NCBI RefSeq assembly: GCF_000418555.1
Contig: NZ_ATKM01000003.1
Coordinates: 62,001 to 126,000, forward strand
Length of the DNA stretch: 64,000 bases
Source: Pseudomonas sp. P818
GTDB lineage: Bacteria > Pseudomonadota > Gammaproteobacteria > Pseudomonadales > Pseudomonadaceae
Direction: 5' to 3'
A model generated the notes under the pieces. It searched no databases and was not told the origin of the DNA. It saw only the letters and a program-made list of their open reading frames with translations. The translations under genes and the position numbers were made by a program. Positions 37,755 through 47,381 of the stretch are shown piece by piece; the first letter of the stretch is position 1; every line of letters starts with the position of its first letter.

Positions 37755-40616
37755 TCAGGCGCCCTGTTGCAACGCAGCATTGAGTGCATCTTCCAGCTCG
37801 TTCTTGTAGCGCAGGTAGTGCACGGTCTGTGCCTGCTGCCCGGCCAGTACCGCGGACAGATCGAGGTCGGTGATGTAGCACGGGTAGCGTTCGCCGCCGG
37901 CACGCTGGGCGAGGATGTGCTGAGCCACGGCGCGATACAGTTCGCGGCCGTACTCCAGTTCCGAGAACTCGCGGTGGTTGCAGTACAGCGTGACGTGGCG
38001 CTGGCGGCCGTCGCCGGGTTCGACGATGGCCTGCACGTCATAGAACGGATGGCTGACCTGCGACTCGGGGGCCGGCCTGCGCTCGATACGTTGGGCGCGC
38101 AGCGGTGCAGCCGGTAGCAGTTGGTAGTAGAGGATTTCCAGCGCGGGCTGGTTGTCGCTGCCATCGAGCGGCAGCATGGCGTTGCGCCGATACAGCAGCG
38201 ACTGCAGAAAGCGCTGCAGCGGCGTCAGCAGGCTCTGCTCATCGCGAAACGGCAAACGCCGGCGCCATAGGGCGTTGTTCTCGTCGAGCAGGGTCAGCTC
38301 GGCTTCGCCGCTGGTTTCGTGCAGGCGGTAGAACACCTGAATGCATTGCGGGCGGCCCATGGGCAGGATCAACGCCAGGTCGTCCCCCTCGAGGGCATGG
38401 CGGTCCAGGCGCAGCGGGCTGTAGAGTGCCTGCTCGGCGCCGAGATGAGCGAGCAGGGCAGGCAGATCGCCCAGTGCGGTATGGCTGACCTGGCCTGGGG
38501 CTAGTTGCAGTACGTGATAATGCTGGCGTACCTGCACCAGGTAGCGTGACTGGCGGCCTTCGACATAGCTCTCGAGCAGGTCGCGCAGCAGTTCTTCGAC
38601 CCGGTCGGCAATGGGTTGGGCGCGGTTGCGGCAGTAGCAACGCACCATCACCCTGGGCTGCTGGCCGCCCACCGGCACGCTGTTGAGCAGGTCACGCAGG
38701 CAGTCGAGCAGTGCGTCCTGGCCGTCATAGCGGCTGACCTGCAGCTCGTTCCAGCTGTTGAGCATCACCTGGTCGAGGGTCAGTACCAGGTTTTCCCGCA
38801 CCCCTGAATACCCCAGCGCATCGGTGCGGTCGGTGGTCATGTGCACGTTCATCTGACTGTGCTGCTTGAGCGGGTCGACGCCGACATTGACCAGCAGCAA
38901 TACCTGGCTGGGGATGCTGGCTCGCAGTAGAGCGGCTTCCTCCACCGCCTGCAGGGGCAGCGGAAAGCTCTGCTGCAAACTGCCGATCAGGTTGGATAGC
39001 TCGTACTCGGTAAGGTCGCTGGCACCCGGGTGCAGGGACAGGCGTGTGCTGCTGTCGATCACGCCGTTGCGATGGCACCAGGCGAGCAGCTCGATCAGTT
39101 CGCGCGAGCGCTTCAGCGGCGCGAAATCAGCCCATTCCTGAGCGCCCAGGCTGCCATTGAACAGCGCCCAGAGGTATTCGCCCTGCGCCTCCGGGCTGGG
39201 GTACTGAACCAGGGTCAGGGTGTCTTCGGCCAGGTCCGGGGCGATGCCGGGGTTGATGAACTCCACCTTGCCGGCCTTGCGCTCGAAGGCGGCGTACAGG
39301 CGCCTGCCCAGCACATTCAGGTCGCGGTTGTTCAGCGAGCTGCCGGCCTCGGTGCTGCGGGCGAATTGCGAGAGAAACCGGTAGCTGTAGGTCAGCTCAT
39401 TGACCAGCACGCGGCGCTCGGCCGCGACCTGGCGTACCTTCCACTGGCTGCGACTGTCGAGTACGCTGAGCTGGCGGTTGTGCCAGCCCCACTCGCTGGT
39501 CAAACGTTCCAGTAGCAGGCGCTGCCAGCTCTTGGCACGGCCGCGGGTCGGGGGGCGGCTGATCTTCTTGTTCACCTTCAGATACAGGCAGCGGCGGATC
39601 AGCTCCAGCCTTTCCAGGTCACCGCGGGCGCTGAGGTATTCCTCCAGTCGGCGGTAGACGACGATGTAGGGGTCGAGTTCGTCGAGGTCCAGGCGACCTT
39701 CGAATACGGCCTGCTTGAAGCGCAGCGCCAGGCATTCGACCTTCGGGTGTTCGCTGGCGTAAACCTCGGTGAGCAACAGCTTGAGCGCGGACTTGTAGGG
39801 CGATTCGATGCCCTTGTACAGCTGCCACATGCCTGCACCGATGAACTCTTCCGGCGGAATGCGCGCCAGGTGGCCGAGATCGAGTACGTCTTCGGCGCGC
39901 ACGAAGCGTTTGCTCAGCAGGGTGCGGCAGTAGTCCTGGTAGCGCGCCTCATCGTAAACCGGCACCAGCCACCAGATCGGTGTGCGTCCGCCGAGCCAGA
40001 TCGCGGTGCGGTAGAACTCGTCGAGCAGCAGATAATGCTGGGTGGTGCCGCAGTCGTCGGAGGTCAGTTGCGCCTCGCGAGCGCCCTGGATGAAGCGCTG
40101 CGGGTCGACCAGAAAGACATGCACTTCGGCGCCTTGGGTGGCCGCCCAGCTTTCCAGCTGATCGCACTTCTTGCGCAGGTCCTGCAGTTCCTGCGCCGTA
40201 AGATTGGGCGAGTGGCACAGCCACAGGTCCATATCGCTCTGTTCGGCCTGCGCCACGGTGCCCAGGCTGCCCATCAGAAACAGCCCATGCAGCGGCGCGG
40301 CGCCCTGGCCACGGCGCGGTTTGTAGACGAAGGAGCGAGTCAGGCGCTGCACTTCGGCGAGGCTGGCATCATCCGGCTCGAACCCGCTGAGGCCGGCCGG
40401 GGTGCTGGCCGAGACATAGCCGGGCAACAGCGGATGGTTGACGTGCAACAGCAGCGGCAACAACTTGAGGACCAGTTGCTGACGGCTAGACAGCGCCTCC
40501 ATGGCCCGCAGCAGGCGACCCTGGTTGATCTGCAGAAAGCGTGCGCGCAGCTGCGCCAGCACCTTGCGGTCGATGCCGTCGTCGATATCGGGGCGTATTT
40601 CCTGCGTGCGCGTCAT
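37755..40616 (-). CDS. cyaA: Class I adenylate cyclase CyaA
   Basis: The 953-aa product is a class I cyclase with no other domain added. The catalytic N-terminal half has the nucleotidyltransferase-like strand GLFLMGSLGTVAQAEQSDMDLWLCH (G-S and D-x-D) and WLVPVYDEARYQDY. The C-terminal half is the regulatory part found in glucose-type cyclases (QHILAQRAGGERYPCYITDLDLSA). It makes cAMP for the Vfr regulator. It is convergent with rnk and reads in the same direction as the TIGR02647 gene, from which it is 120 bases away with a terminator-like hairpin. Confidence 0.95.
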   Translation of the reverse strand: MTRTQEIRPDIDDGIDRKVLAQLRARFLQINQGRLLRAMEALSSRQQLVLKLLPLLLHVNHPLLPGYVSASTPAGLSGFEPDDASLAEVQRLTRSFVYKPRRGQGAAPLHGLFLMGSLGTVAQAEQSDMDLWLCHSPNLTAQELQDLRKKCDQLESWAATQGAEVHVFLVDPQRFIQGAREAQLTSDDCGTTQHYLLLDEFYRTAIWLGGRTPIWWLVPVYDEARYQDYCRTLLSKRFVRAEDVLDLGHLARIPPEEFIGAGMWQLYKGIESPYKSALKLLLTEVYASEHPKVECLALRFKQAVFEGRLDLDELDPYIVVYRRLEEYLSARGDLERLELIRRCLYLKVNKKISRPPTRGRAKSWQRLLLERLTSEWGWHNRQLSVLDSRSQWKVRQVAAERRVLVNELTYSYRFLSQFARSTEAGSSLNNRDLNVLGRRLYAAFERKAGKVEFINPGIAPDLAEDTLTLVQYPSPEAQGEYLWALFNGSLGAQEWADFAPLKRSRELIELLAWCHRNGVIDSSTRLSLHPGASDLTEYELSNLIGSLQQSFPLPLQAVEEAALLRASIPSQVLLLVNVGVDPLKQHSQMNVHMTTDRTDALGYSGVRENLVLTLDQVMLNSWNELQVSRYDGQDALLDCLRDLLNSVPVGGQQPRVMVRCYCRNRAQPIADRVEELLRDLLESYVEGRQSRYLVQVRQHYHVLQLAPGQVSHTALGDLPALLAHLGAEQALYSPLRLDRHALEGDDLALILPMGRPQCIQVFYRLHETSGEAELTLLDENNALWRRRLPFRDEQSLLTPLQRFLQSLLYRRNAMLPLDGSDNQPALEILYYQLLPAAPLRAQRIERRPAPESQVSHPFYDVQAIVEPGDGRQRHVTLYCNHREFSELEYGRELYRAVAQHILAQRAGGERYPCYITDLDLSAVLAGQQAQTVHYLRYKNELEDALNAALQQGA

Positions 40617-40688
40617 GCTCGAACTCTGCTGCGGGGTGCTGCAAGCCTATCAGCGGCGTGCTCGTCAGAGCAGTATCTGGACGCTATA

Positions 40689-40729
40689 TCGCCCGCCCGG
40701 CCCTTCGCTGAAGGGCGGCCGGCGGGCGA
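40689..40729 (-). terminator. Strong hairpin between TIGR02647 gene and cyaA
   Basis: TCGCCCGCC...GGCGGGCGA, a 16-bp imperfect GC stem just after the TIGR02647 stop, without a clean T run. Confidence 0.55.
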
Positions 40730-40735
40730 CTGAAC

Positions 40736-40990
40736 TTAAGCGGGGGTGGTCTGGCGGGCCGAAAGAATGGTCAGCAGCGCCTGCGCATGTTCGGCTGCAT
40801 CAATGCCCAGGCTGGTCAGGTAGCCGCCATCTGCCTGGCTCACCAGGCCTTTTTCGTAAAGGCGGGTGATGGCGCCTTGCGCCTTGAATGAAGCGTTGTT
40901 GTGCACCTTCAGCCCTTCCTGATGGTTGTCCAGGTTGTACAGGGCGAGGATTTCCAGCTCGTCGATCAGGTCAGCGGTGAATGACTTCAT
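40736..40990 (-). CDS. TIGR02647 family small protein
   Basis: The 84-aa product is soluble, with MKSFTADLIDELEILALYNLDNHQEGLKVH at the N-terminus, as in TIGR02647, found almost only in pseudomonads and relatives, function unknown. It resembles a small winged helix or MarR-like helical domain, by inspection only. Its start overlaps the stop of the upstream solute-binding gene by four bases (ATGA), so the two are translationally coupled. Confidence 0.85.
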   Translation of the reverse strand: MKSFTADLIDELEILALYNLDNHQEGLKVHNNASFKAQGAITRLYEKGLVSQADGGYLTSLGIDAAEHAQALLTILSARQTTPA

Positions 40991-41805
40991 GGTGACTCCG
41001 TCTTGTTGTTGTGGCGCTCTTGCAGTGTAGAACCATGCAGGGGGCTCTGCCCATCGACGAGTTTCCAGACGGCGAGAATCCGCTGGTAAGTGCCGTCCTG
41101 CCTGATCTGGCGCATACCCCTGTCGAAGTCCCGCAGCAGGGCCGCTGCCTGCGGATGGTGGCGGGAAAAGCTCAGGTAGAGACGCGGGCGATGCACCCGC
41201 GCCAGCGTTTTGAATACGCCGACCAGTTCCGGGTTGTCGCGCAACAGCGCTTCGGTGGTACCACGGAAGGCGATCACATAGTCCACACGGTCGCGCTGCA
41301 GCATGAGAAAACCATTGATGTCGCGCCGCACCGGGATGCGCTGGATATCCGCATAGCCATCGAAGTGCTCGCCGTAGGTGTAGCCGATGGTGACTGCCAC
41401 ACGTTTGCCGCGGATGGCATCCAGATCATCTATTGCTGCGTCCCCTGCATGGCCCCAGAGCAGAATGTCGTCACTGAACAGCTCCTCCTGCGGTAACAGG
41501 AACTCCGTGCGGATGTGTGCGTCAGGCGTGGTGTTGAAGCAGCCTGCCAGGCTGCCTGAGCGCGCCAGCTCCATGCACCGCGAATAGGGGTAGGGCGCCA
41601 GTTCGACGGGAGATTCGCTGGCGGCGAAGGCGGCGCGCACGATATCCGCCGACATGCCTTCGACGCGTTCGTTGCGCCAGGCTGTGTAGGGATACCAGTC
41701 GTCCTCGGCACCGATGCGGGGCGTATCGGCGAAAACCGCGCCGACCCAGAGCAATGACAGCAGCTGGGCGCGCAATACAGCGATGCGGGGCGACGGGCAG
41801 GCCAT
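40987..41805 (-). CDS. Periplasmic solute-binding protein, SBP_bac_3 family
   Basis: From the ATG at 41805 (after AAGGAAT) the product is 272 aa. A signal peptide ends at VFA (about residue 26), followed by DTPRIGAEDDWYPYTAWRNERVEGMSADIVRAAFA, the ligand-binding opening of extracellular family 3 domains, and a lobe crossing at KRVAVTIGYTYGEHF. No permease or ATPase gene is nearby, so it may be an orphan binding protein or sensor, as for other TIGR02647 neighbours. An alternative TTG start at 41850 lies upstream. Confidence 0.8.
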   Translation of the reverse strand: MACPSPRIAVLRAQLLSLLWVGAVFADTPRIGAEDDWYPYTAWRNERVEGMSADIVRAAFAASESPVELAPYPYSRCMELARSGSLAGCFNTTPDAHIRTEFLLPQEELFSDDILLWGHAGDAAIDDLDAIRGKRVAVTIGYTYGEHFDGYADIQRIPVRRDINGFLMLQRDRVDYVIAFRGTTEALLRDNPELVGVFKTLARVHRPRLYLSFSRHHPQAAALLRDFDRGMRQIRQDGTYQRILAVWKLVDGQSPLHGSTLQERHNNKTESP

Positions 41806-41890
41806 CGAAGGTGATTCCTTCTCGGACGTAACTGCCGCTGACAGTAGCAATCTGTCTGCCAGAGCGACCAGTGGCCTGGGTCAATCCCGG

Positions 41891-42166
41891 TCAGTTTTCT
41901 TCCGGCAGCTCGGGCAGGGCGCGCAGTGCCTGCTCGTACCAGGCACCATCGAAGGGACGATCCTCACGCAGCATGGCGTCGACTTCATGCGCCAGCACCA
42001 GGGCCATGAGCTCGAGAATTTCCTCGCGCTCGTAACCGACCAGCGTCAGCTTGTTGTACACCGCCTTGGCCGCCGCCGGTTCGCCGCTTTCCAGCTGGTT
42101 CTCTATCGCCTGGATCAGTGTGGCTTCGGCGAAGTCTTCATCTTCCTGGTCGTTATTCTGGCTCAT
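41891..42166 (-). CDS. Conserved acidic hypothetical protein
   Basis: The 91-aa product is acidic and helical (DEDFAEATLIQAIENQLESGEPAAAKAVYNKLTLVGYEREEILELMALVLAHEVDAMLREDRPFD). It has no signal peptide or membrane segment. I recognise the pattern as a family common in Pseudomonas, but no function is known. It sits between the GH114 gene and the solute-binding gene, same strand. Confidence 0.75.
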   Translation of the reverse strand: MSQNNDQEDEDFAEATLIQAIENQLESGEPAAAKAVYNKLTLVGYEREEILELMALVLAHEVDAMLREDRPFDGAWYEQALRALPELPEEN

Positions 42167-42191
42167 GATTTCTCTTCGTATTCCCGGGTGT

Positions 42192-42944
42192 TCAGTCGCA
42201 AGGTTCGCCGATGCCTTTCAGGCTGAGCTTGAAGAATTGCAGGCGAAAGCCCGAGTTTGCGGCTTGTCTGCAAAGGTCTTTGTTGAAGGCGCGATACTCG
42301 GCGATGAAAATCGGCTTGCCCTGACTGCGCATATGGCTGTAGCCGGCACATTCGTTATAGCGGTAGCAGCTCTCGTTGACGGCAAAGTCGAAGTGATCGC
42401 CAAGCTCGGGCAGCAGCTCGACAGCGTTCTTCAGACCGATGCTCAGGTCACGTTTGTGCGCTTCGCTGGCCAGCCAGCGGTTGAAGTCTATTTGCTGGGT
42501 TTGCGTCAGGCCAAGGCCGTTGTCATTGCTGTAGCCGTCCACATTGTCCGGGTCGACACCATCGCAGCCTTTGTCTACGGCCAGATCCAGGCGTTTGGAG
42601 AGCAATTGGCGCACGTCGTCACGGCGATAGTCGAGCCAACGCTCCCCGGCCCAGTCAGGTAATGCCTTGCCCAGGGCCTCTTTTGGGTAGGCTTGGGCAT
42701 CGCTGCGCCAGTCTTCCCAGGTACCGGCACTGAAATAACAGATCACGATCCGACCACCCGCCTTGAGGTTGGTGATGGTTTGTTTCGGCGTGTCGTACAG
42801 ATCTATGTCGTAGACCAGGCGGTTGGGCATCTGCAGCTTGCCATCAAGTTGCAGATGCCAGGACGCATTGACGGGGATGGTAGCCGGTGTAGCCGCAGTC
42901 AGTGCCGGGGCGATAACGCTGAGCAGAGCAAGTAGTGGGCGCAT
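42192..42944 (-). CDS. GH114 endo-alpha-1,4-polygalactosaminidase
   Basis: The ATG at 42944 (MRPLLALLSVIAPALTAATP) gives 250 aa with a signal peptide, so the enzyme is exported. GH114 features are the QLDGKLQMPNRLVYDIDLYD start, YFSAGTWEDWRSDA, the catalytic-acid segment DKGCDGVDPDNVDGYSNDNG, and ECAGYSHMRSQGKPIFIAEY. The founding GH114 enzyme came from a Pseudomonas and cleaves alpha-1,4-linked galactosamine polymers. Pel-type polysaccharide is a possible substrate, but PelA's own hydrolase is a different family. Confidence 0.82.
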   Translation of the reverse strand: MRPLLALLSVIAPALTAATPATIPVNASWHLQLDGKLQMPNRLVYDIDLYDTPKQTITNLKAGGRIVICYFSAGTWEDWRSDAQAYPKEALGKALPDWAGERWLDYRRDDVRQLLSKRLDLAVDKGCDGVDPDNVDGYSNDNGLGLTQTQQIDFNRWLASEAHKRDLSIGLKNAVELLPELGDHFDFAVNESCYRYNECAGYSHMRSQGKPIFIAEYRAFNKDLCRQAANSGFRLQFFKLSLKGIGEPCD

Positions 42945-43018
42945 GGCGGGCTCGGGAACAAGAGAGGGATGCAATTAACTTAGGCCAGGGTTGCAAGCGT
43001 GGCCAGGTGCGGGCTTTC

Positions 43019-43498
43019 TCAGCCAGCGGCAAAGTCCGTCAGGGCCTGGCCGGCCAATCGGTAGGTGGTCCACTCGCTTTGCGGGCGGGCGCCAAAGGAT
43101 TCGTAGAAGTCGATGGCCGGCGTATTCCAGTCCAGCACCGACCATTCGAAACGGCCGCAACCACGTGCCACGGCCAGCTGCGCCAGGTGGCGCAGCAGTG
43201 CCTTGCCTGCGCCCAGGCCGCGCGCCTCGGGGCTGACGTAGAGGTCTTCCAGATAGAGGCCGTGTTTGCCCAGCCAGGTGGAATAGTTGAAGAAATACAC
43301 CGCATAGCCGATGGGTTTGCCGTCGTGCTCGCAGATCAGGCCGTGGGCAGTGCTGCCGTCGGCGAACAGGCTGTCGCGGATGCCGGCGGCATCGGTCTTC
43401 ACCTCGTGCTCGGCCTTTTCGTAGATGGCCAGATCGGTGATGAAGCGCAGGATCAACTCGGCGTCGTCGGGGGTGGCGGGGCGGATGTTTAAAGGCAT
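43019..43498 (-). CDS. GNAT family N-acetyltransferase
   Basis: The ATG at 43498 (MPLNIRPATPDDAELIL) gives 160 aa. The acetyl-CoA site is EARGLGAGKALLRHLAQLAVARGC, and the C-terminal LDWNTPAIDFYESFGARPQSEWTTYRL block is that of the diamine/spermidine N-acetyltransferase-like GNATs. Substrate is not known, although the spermidine class fits. It is head-to-tail with a small membrane protein gene. Confidence 0.85.
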   Translation of the reverse strand: MPLNIRPATPDDAELILRFITDLAIYEKAEHEVKTDAAGIRDSLFADGSTAHGLICEHDGKPIGYAVYFFNYSTWLGKHGLYLEDLYVSPEARGLGAGKALLRHLAQLAVARGCGRFEWSVLDWNTPAIDFYESFGARPQSEWTTYRLAGQALTDFAAG

Positions 43499-43518
43499 GA
43501 AATGTCTCGTGGCAGTGT

Positions 43519-43761
43519 TCAGCTGTAAGTGACGGTCAGCCATGTCAATGGCAGGCCAACCAGGCAGAGGAAACCGAATGCGGCGACCCAGGCGCTGCGC
43601 GAACCCATAGGGTCGGCCACGCGCAGCGGCAGCTTCGGGTAGTGGCCAAGAGTCAACAGTCGTAGAGCCACCCAGCCGGTGGTGTAGAAGACGTAGCCGA
43701 TGATAATTTCAAGCACCATCTCGGCGACTAACGCCAAGCCGCGCAGCAAAAAATCCCCCAT
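43519..43761 (-). CDS. Small membrane protein
   Basis: Starting at the ATG at 43761 (MGDFLLRGLALVAEMVL) the product is 80 aa with two hydrophobic helices, at about residues 5-30 and 54-75, separated by a basic loop (HYPKLPLRVADPMGSRS). No family assignment is made. It ends 20 bases before the GNAT start and starts 34 bases after the argH stop, so it could be part of an argH transcript. Confidence 0.7.
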   Translation of the reverse strand: MGDFLLRGLALVAEMVLEIIIGYVFYTTGWVALRLLTLGHYPKLPLRVADPMGSRSAWVAAFGFLCLVGLPLTWLTVTYS

Positions 43762-43795
43762 GGGAACTCCTTTTCCCGGTTTCTCCAAGCCTCGT

Positions 43796-45190
43796 TTAGC
43801 GCTTGGCGAGAAGTTCGCGGCCGCGTGCCACTGCCGCACGCACCTGCGCCGGTGCGGTGCCGCCGATGTGGTTGCGGGCATTCACCGAGCCTTCCAGGGT
43901 CAGCACGGCGAACACGTCCTGCTCGATCTGGTCGCTGAACTGGCGCAGCTCGTCCAGGCTCATCTCGGCCAGGTCCTTGCCGCTATCGACGCCGTACTTC
44001 ACGGCATGACCGACGATCTCGTGGCAGTCGCGGAACGGCAGGCCCTTGCGCACCAGGTAGTCGGCCAGGTCGGTGGCGGTGGAGAAGCCGCGCAGCGCCG
44101 CTTCACGCATGATGGCGTGCTTGGGCTTGATCGCCGGGATCATGTCGGCGAAGGCGCGCAGCGAATCGCGCAGGGTGTCGGCGGCGTCGAACAGCGGTTC
44201 CTTGTCTTCCTGGTTGTCCTTGTTGTAGGCCAGCGGCTGGCCTTTCATCAGGGTCAGCAGGCCGGTCAGGGCGCCGAACACGCGGCCGGTCTTGCCGCGC
44301 ACCAGCTCGGGCACGTCCGGGTTCTTCTTCTGCGGCATGATCGAGCTGCCGGTGCAGAAGCGATCCGGCAGGTCGATGAACTGGAACTGTGCGCTGGTCC
44401 ACAGCACCAGCTCCTCGGAGAAGCGCGACAGGTGCATCATCGCCAGCGATGCGGCAGCGCAGAATTCGATGGCGAAGTCGCGATCCGATACGCCGTCCAG
44501 CGAGTTGCCGCCCACGGCGTCGAAGCCCAGCAGCTCGGCGGTGATCTCGCGCTGGATCGGGTAGGTGGTGCCGGCCAGCGCGGCGCTGCCCAACGGCATG
44601 CGGTTGGTGCGCTTGCGGCAGTCGACCAGGCGCTCGTAGTCGCGCGACAGCATCTCGAACCAGGCCAGCAGGTGGTGGCCGAAAGTCACCGGCTGAGCGG
44701 TCTGCAGGTGGGTGAAACCGGGCATGATGGTTTCCGCTTCGCGCTCGGCCTGCTCCAGCAGGCCCTGCTGCAGGCGGGTGATCTCGGCCAGGATCAGGTC
44801 GATCTCGTCGCGCAGCCACAGGCGGATGTCAGTGGCCACCTGATCGTTGCGCGAGCGGCCGGTGTGCAGCTTCTTGCCGGTCACGCCGATGCGGTCGGTC
44901 AGACGCGCCTCGATGTTCATGTGCACGTCTTCCAGGTCGACACGCCAGTCGAAGGTGCCGGCTTCGATCTCGCCCTGGATCTGCTTGAGGCCGTCGATGA
45001 TCGCATCGCGCTCGGCATCCGTGAGCACGCCGACCTTGGCCAGCATGGTGGCGTGGGCGATGGAGCCCATGATGTCGTGGCGGTACAGGCGCTTGTCGAA
45101 TTCGACCGAGGCGGTGAAGCGGGCGACGAAGGCGTCGACGGGCTCGCTGAAGCGGCCGCCCCAGGATTGGTTGGTTTTTTCGCTGCTCAT
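43796..45190 (-). CDS. argH: Argininosuccinate lyase
   Basis: The ATG at 45190 ([16 protein letters not shown]) gives 464 aa, the ArgH length; the upstream extension crosses into the algZ leader and is rejected. The fumarase-family signature is [12 protein letters not shown], and the earlier catalytic region is [22 protein letters not shown]. The enzyme splits argininosuccinate to arginine and fumarate in the cytosol. It is divergent from algZ, the pseudomonad arrangement. Confidence 0.97.
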   Translation of the reverse strand: MSSEKTNQSWGGRFSEPVDAFVARFTASVEFDKRLYRHDIMGSIAHATMLAKVGVLTDAERDAIIDGLKQIQGEIEAGTFDWRVDLEDVHMNIEARLTDRIGVTGKKLHTGRSRNDQVATDIRLWLRDEIDLILAEITRLQQGLLEQAEREAETIMPGFTHLQTAQPVTFGHHLLAWFEMLSRDYERLVDCRKRTNRMPLGSAALAGTTYPIQREITAELLGFDAVGGNSLDGVSDRDFAIEFCAAASLAMMHLSRFSEELVLWTSAQFQFIDLPDRFCTGSSIMPQKKNPDVPELVRGKTGRVFGALTGLLTLMKGQPLAYNKDNQEDKEPLFDAADTLRDSLRAFADMIPAIKPKHAIMREAALRGFSTATDLADYLVRKGLPFRDCHEIVGHAVKYGVDSGKDLAEMSLDELRQFSDQIEQDVFAVLTLEGSVNARNHIGGTAPAQVRAAVARGRELLAKR

Positions 45191-45422
45191 GGTTCGGGCT
45201 CTGGATCGGGCTGACTTAATTGCTGGCCAGCATGGCGGACAAAGTGCGTCGATAATAACAGGGTCGGCAGGCGTTTCGCCGGGCCGCTTTTGCCGCCGAG
45301 CGGCCGACAGGGTTGTTGGCTGCTTCACAATTTTGCGCTGAAGGTGGCATTTCGGTGCTTTATTTTGTCCGGCTGGAGCCGTCTGGCTTGCCGGCTCGCA
45401 AGGCGACACGGAAACTGCGTCG

Positions 45423-46505
45423 ATGCACACACAACTGCTTGCCAAGAACAAACCCAGCGCCACCGTCGACGACTTCTTCGTCCCCGAACTGTGCCAGCCG
45501 GAAGCCCTGCTGAGCATGGTGCTGCTGGCTGAGCTGCTGGTATTGGTGCTGGTGCTCGCCGAGCCGATGACGCCGGGCTTCGACTGGGTACGCCTGGCCC
45601 TGACCTCGCTGTTCGTGCAGTGGATCGTGCTGCTCTCGGCAGCCGTACTGTGCCGCCTGCGCCCCTTGCTGGCCCGTCTGCGCCCGGCGCTGGCGGGCGG
45701 CTTGTGCTGCGCCCTGGTGGTGCTGCTGACCTTGAGTTGCACGGCGGTGGCCGACTACTACGACCTGGGCGGGCCGTTGCCACGCAGTGGCGAGGTGAAT
45801 CTTTATCTGCGCCATGCCCTGATCAGCCTGATCATGTCCGCACTGCTGCTACGCTATTTCTATCTGCAGAGCCAATGGCGGCGGCAAGAACAGGCCGAGC
45901 TGCGCGCGCGCATCGAATCGTTGCAGGCGAGGATTCGCCCGCATTTTCTGTTCAACAGCCTCAACAGCATCGCCAGTCTGGTCACGCTCGATCCATACAA
46001 GGCCGAGCAGGCAGTGCTGGATCTGTCCGATCTGTTTCGTGCCAGCCTGGCCAAACCCGGCACGCTGGTGCCGTGGAAGGAGGAACTGGAGCTGGCGAAA
46101 CGATATCTATCTATCGAGCACTATCGGCTTGGTGAGCGACTACAGTTGCAGTGGGAGGTCGAAGGTGTGCCGGAGGATCTGCCGATTCCCCAGCTGACCC
46201 TGCAGCCTCTTTTGGAAAACGCGCTGATCTATGGCATCGCGCCACGTATCGAAGGTGGCCTGGTGCGGGTCGAAGCGAATTACCAGGATGGTGTGTTCAG
46301 CTTGTGTGTCAGCAATCCGTATGAAGAGCGGGGCGAGCAGCATCCGTCGCGGGGAACGCAGCAAGCGCTGAGTAATATCGATGCGCGTCTGGCGGCACTT
46401 TTTGGGCCGCGCGCGAGTCTCAGCGTGGAGCGCCGTGACGGCCGTCACTACAGCTGTCTACGCTATCCTTGTGCGAGACTCACGCAGGAAGCCAGAGCAA
46501 TATGA
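45423..46505 (+). CDS. algZ: Alginate sensor histidine kinase AlgZ/FimS
   Basis: The 360-aa product has four N-terminal membrane helices (about residues 25-145) and a cytoplasmic LytS-type kinase: the phospho-histidine lies in [18 protein letters not shown], followed by an N-box-like [15 protein letters not shown]. The glycine boxes of typical kinases are absent, as known for AlgZ. It senses an unknown cue and works with AlgR on alginate, type IV pili and virulence. Its stop overlaps algR by four bases. It is divergent from argH with a 232-bp gap. Confidence 0.93.
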   Translation: MHTQLLAKNKPSATVDDFFVPELCQPEALLSMVLLAELLVLVLVLAEPMTPGFDWVRLALTSLFVQWIVLLSAAVLCRLRPLLARLRPALAGGLCCALVVLLTLSCTAVADYYDLGGPLPRSGEVNLYLRHALISLIMSALLLRYFYLQSQWRRQEQAELRARIESLQARIRPHFLFNSLNSIASLVTLDPYKAEQAVLDLSDLFRASLAKPGTLVPWKEELELAKRYLSIEHYRLGERLQLQWEVEGVPEDLPIPQLTLQPLLENALIYGIAPRIEGGLVRVEANYQDGVFSLCVSNPYEERGEQHPSRGTQQALSNIDARLAALFGPRASLSVERRDGRHYSCLRYPCARLTQEARAI

Positions 46506-47248
46506 ATGTCCTGATCGTCGACGACGAACCCCTCGCCCGCGAGCGCCTCAGCCGCATGGTCGGTGAGCTCGAGGGTTACCGGGTCCTGGAACCCGCCGCC
46601 AGCAACGGCGAGGAAGCCCTGACCCTGATCGATAGCCTCAAGCCGGATGTGGTCCTGCTGGATATCCGCATGCCCGGCCTCGACGGCTTGCAGGTCGCAG
46701 CCAAGCTGTGTGAGCGCGAAGCACCGCCTGCGGTGATCTTCTGCACGGCGCACGACGAATTCGCCCTGGAGGCCTTCCAGGTCAGCGCCGTTGGCTATCT
46801 GGTCAAGCCGGTGCGACCCGAAAGCCTCAGCGAGGCGCTGAAGAAGGCAGAGCGGCCCAATCGCGTGCAACTGGCGGCCTTGACCCGCCCTGCCGCAGAG
46901 ACGGGCGGTGGCCCGCGCACCCATATCAGCGCCCGCACCCGCAAGGGCATCGAGCTGATTCCGCTGGATCACGTGGTTTATTTCATTGCCGATCACAAGT
47001 ACGTGACCCTGCGCCACGAGGGCGGCGAAGTGCTGCTGGACGAACCGCTCAAGGCGCTGGAAGACGAATTCGGCGACCGCTTCGTGCGCATCCACCGTAA
47101 TGCGCTGGTAGCGCGCGAGCGTATCGAGCGTCTGCAGCGTACGCCGCTTGGGCATTTCCAGCTGTTCCTCAAAGGCCTGGACGGCGACTCGCTGGTGGTC
47201 AGCCGCCGCCACGTCGCGGGTGTGCGCAAACTGATGCAGTCACTCTGA
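46502..47248 (+). CDS. algR: Response regulator AlgR (LytTR)
   Basis: The ATG at 46502 gives 248 aa, overlapping the algZ stop. Residues 1-120 form a receiver with D7, D8 and the phosphorylated D54 ([14 protein letters not shown]), and residues about 145-245 form a LytTR DNA-binding domain ([32 protein letters not shown]). AlgR activates algD, fimU-pil and other genes in P. aeruginosa, and binds near hemC there. A hairpin terminator lies right after the stop. Confidence 0.97.
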   Translation: MNVLIVDDEPLARERLSRMVGELEGYRVLEPAASNGEEALTLIDSLKPDVVLLDIRMPGLDGLQVAAKLCEREAPPAVIFCTAHDEFALEAFQVSAVGYLVKPVRPESLSEALKKAERPNRVQLAALTRPAAETGGGPRTHISARTRKGIELIPLDHVVYFIADHKYVTLRHEGGEVLLDEPLKALEDEFGDRFVRIHRNALVARERIERLQRTPLGHFQLFLKGLDGDSLVVSRRHVAGVRKLMQSL

Positions 47249-47283
47249 CGCCCTGCCTCGCACGTCAGGGCGTCCCGGTCTTT
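47248..47283 (+). terminator. Hairpin terminator after algR
   Basis: ACGCCCTG / CAGGGCGT stem with a TCGCA-type loop, then CCCGGTCTTT; the T run is short. Confidence 0.6.
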
Positions 47284-47381
47284 GCAATCAGCGACAGACC
47301 TGCGGCCTATGGCCGCCTGGCAGCGCCCGGAATGGGCGAGCCTGTTATGATTCGCGGCAATCCGTTTTCTGGAATTGCCCC

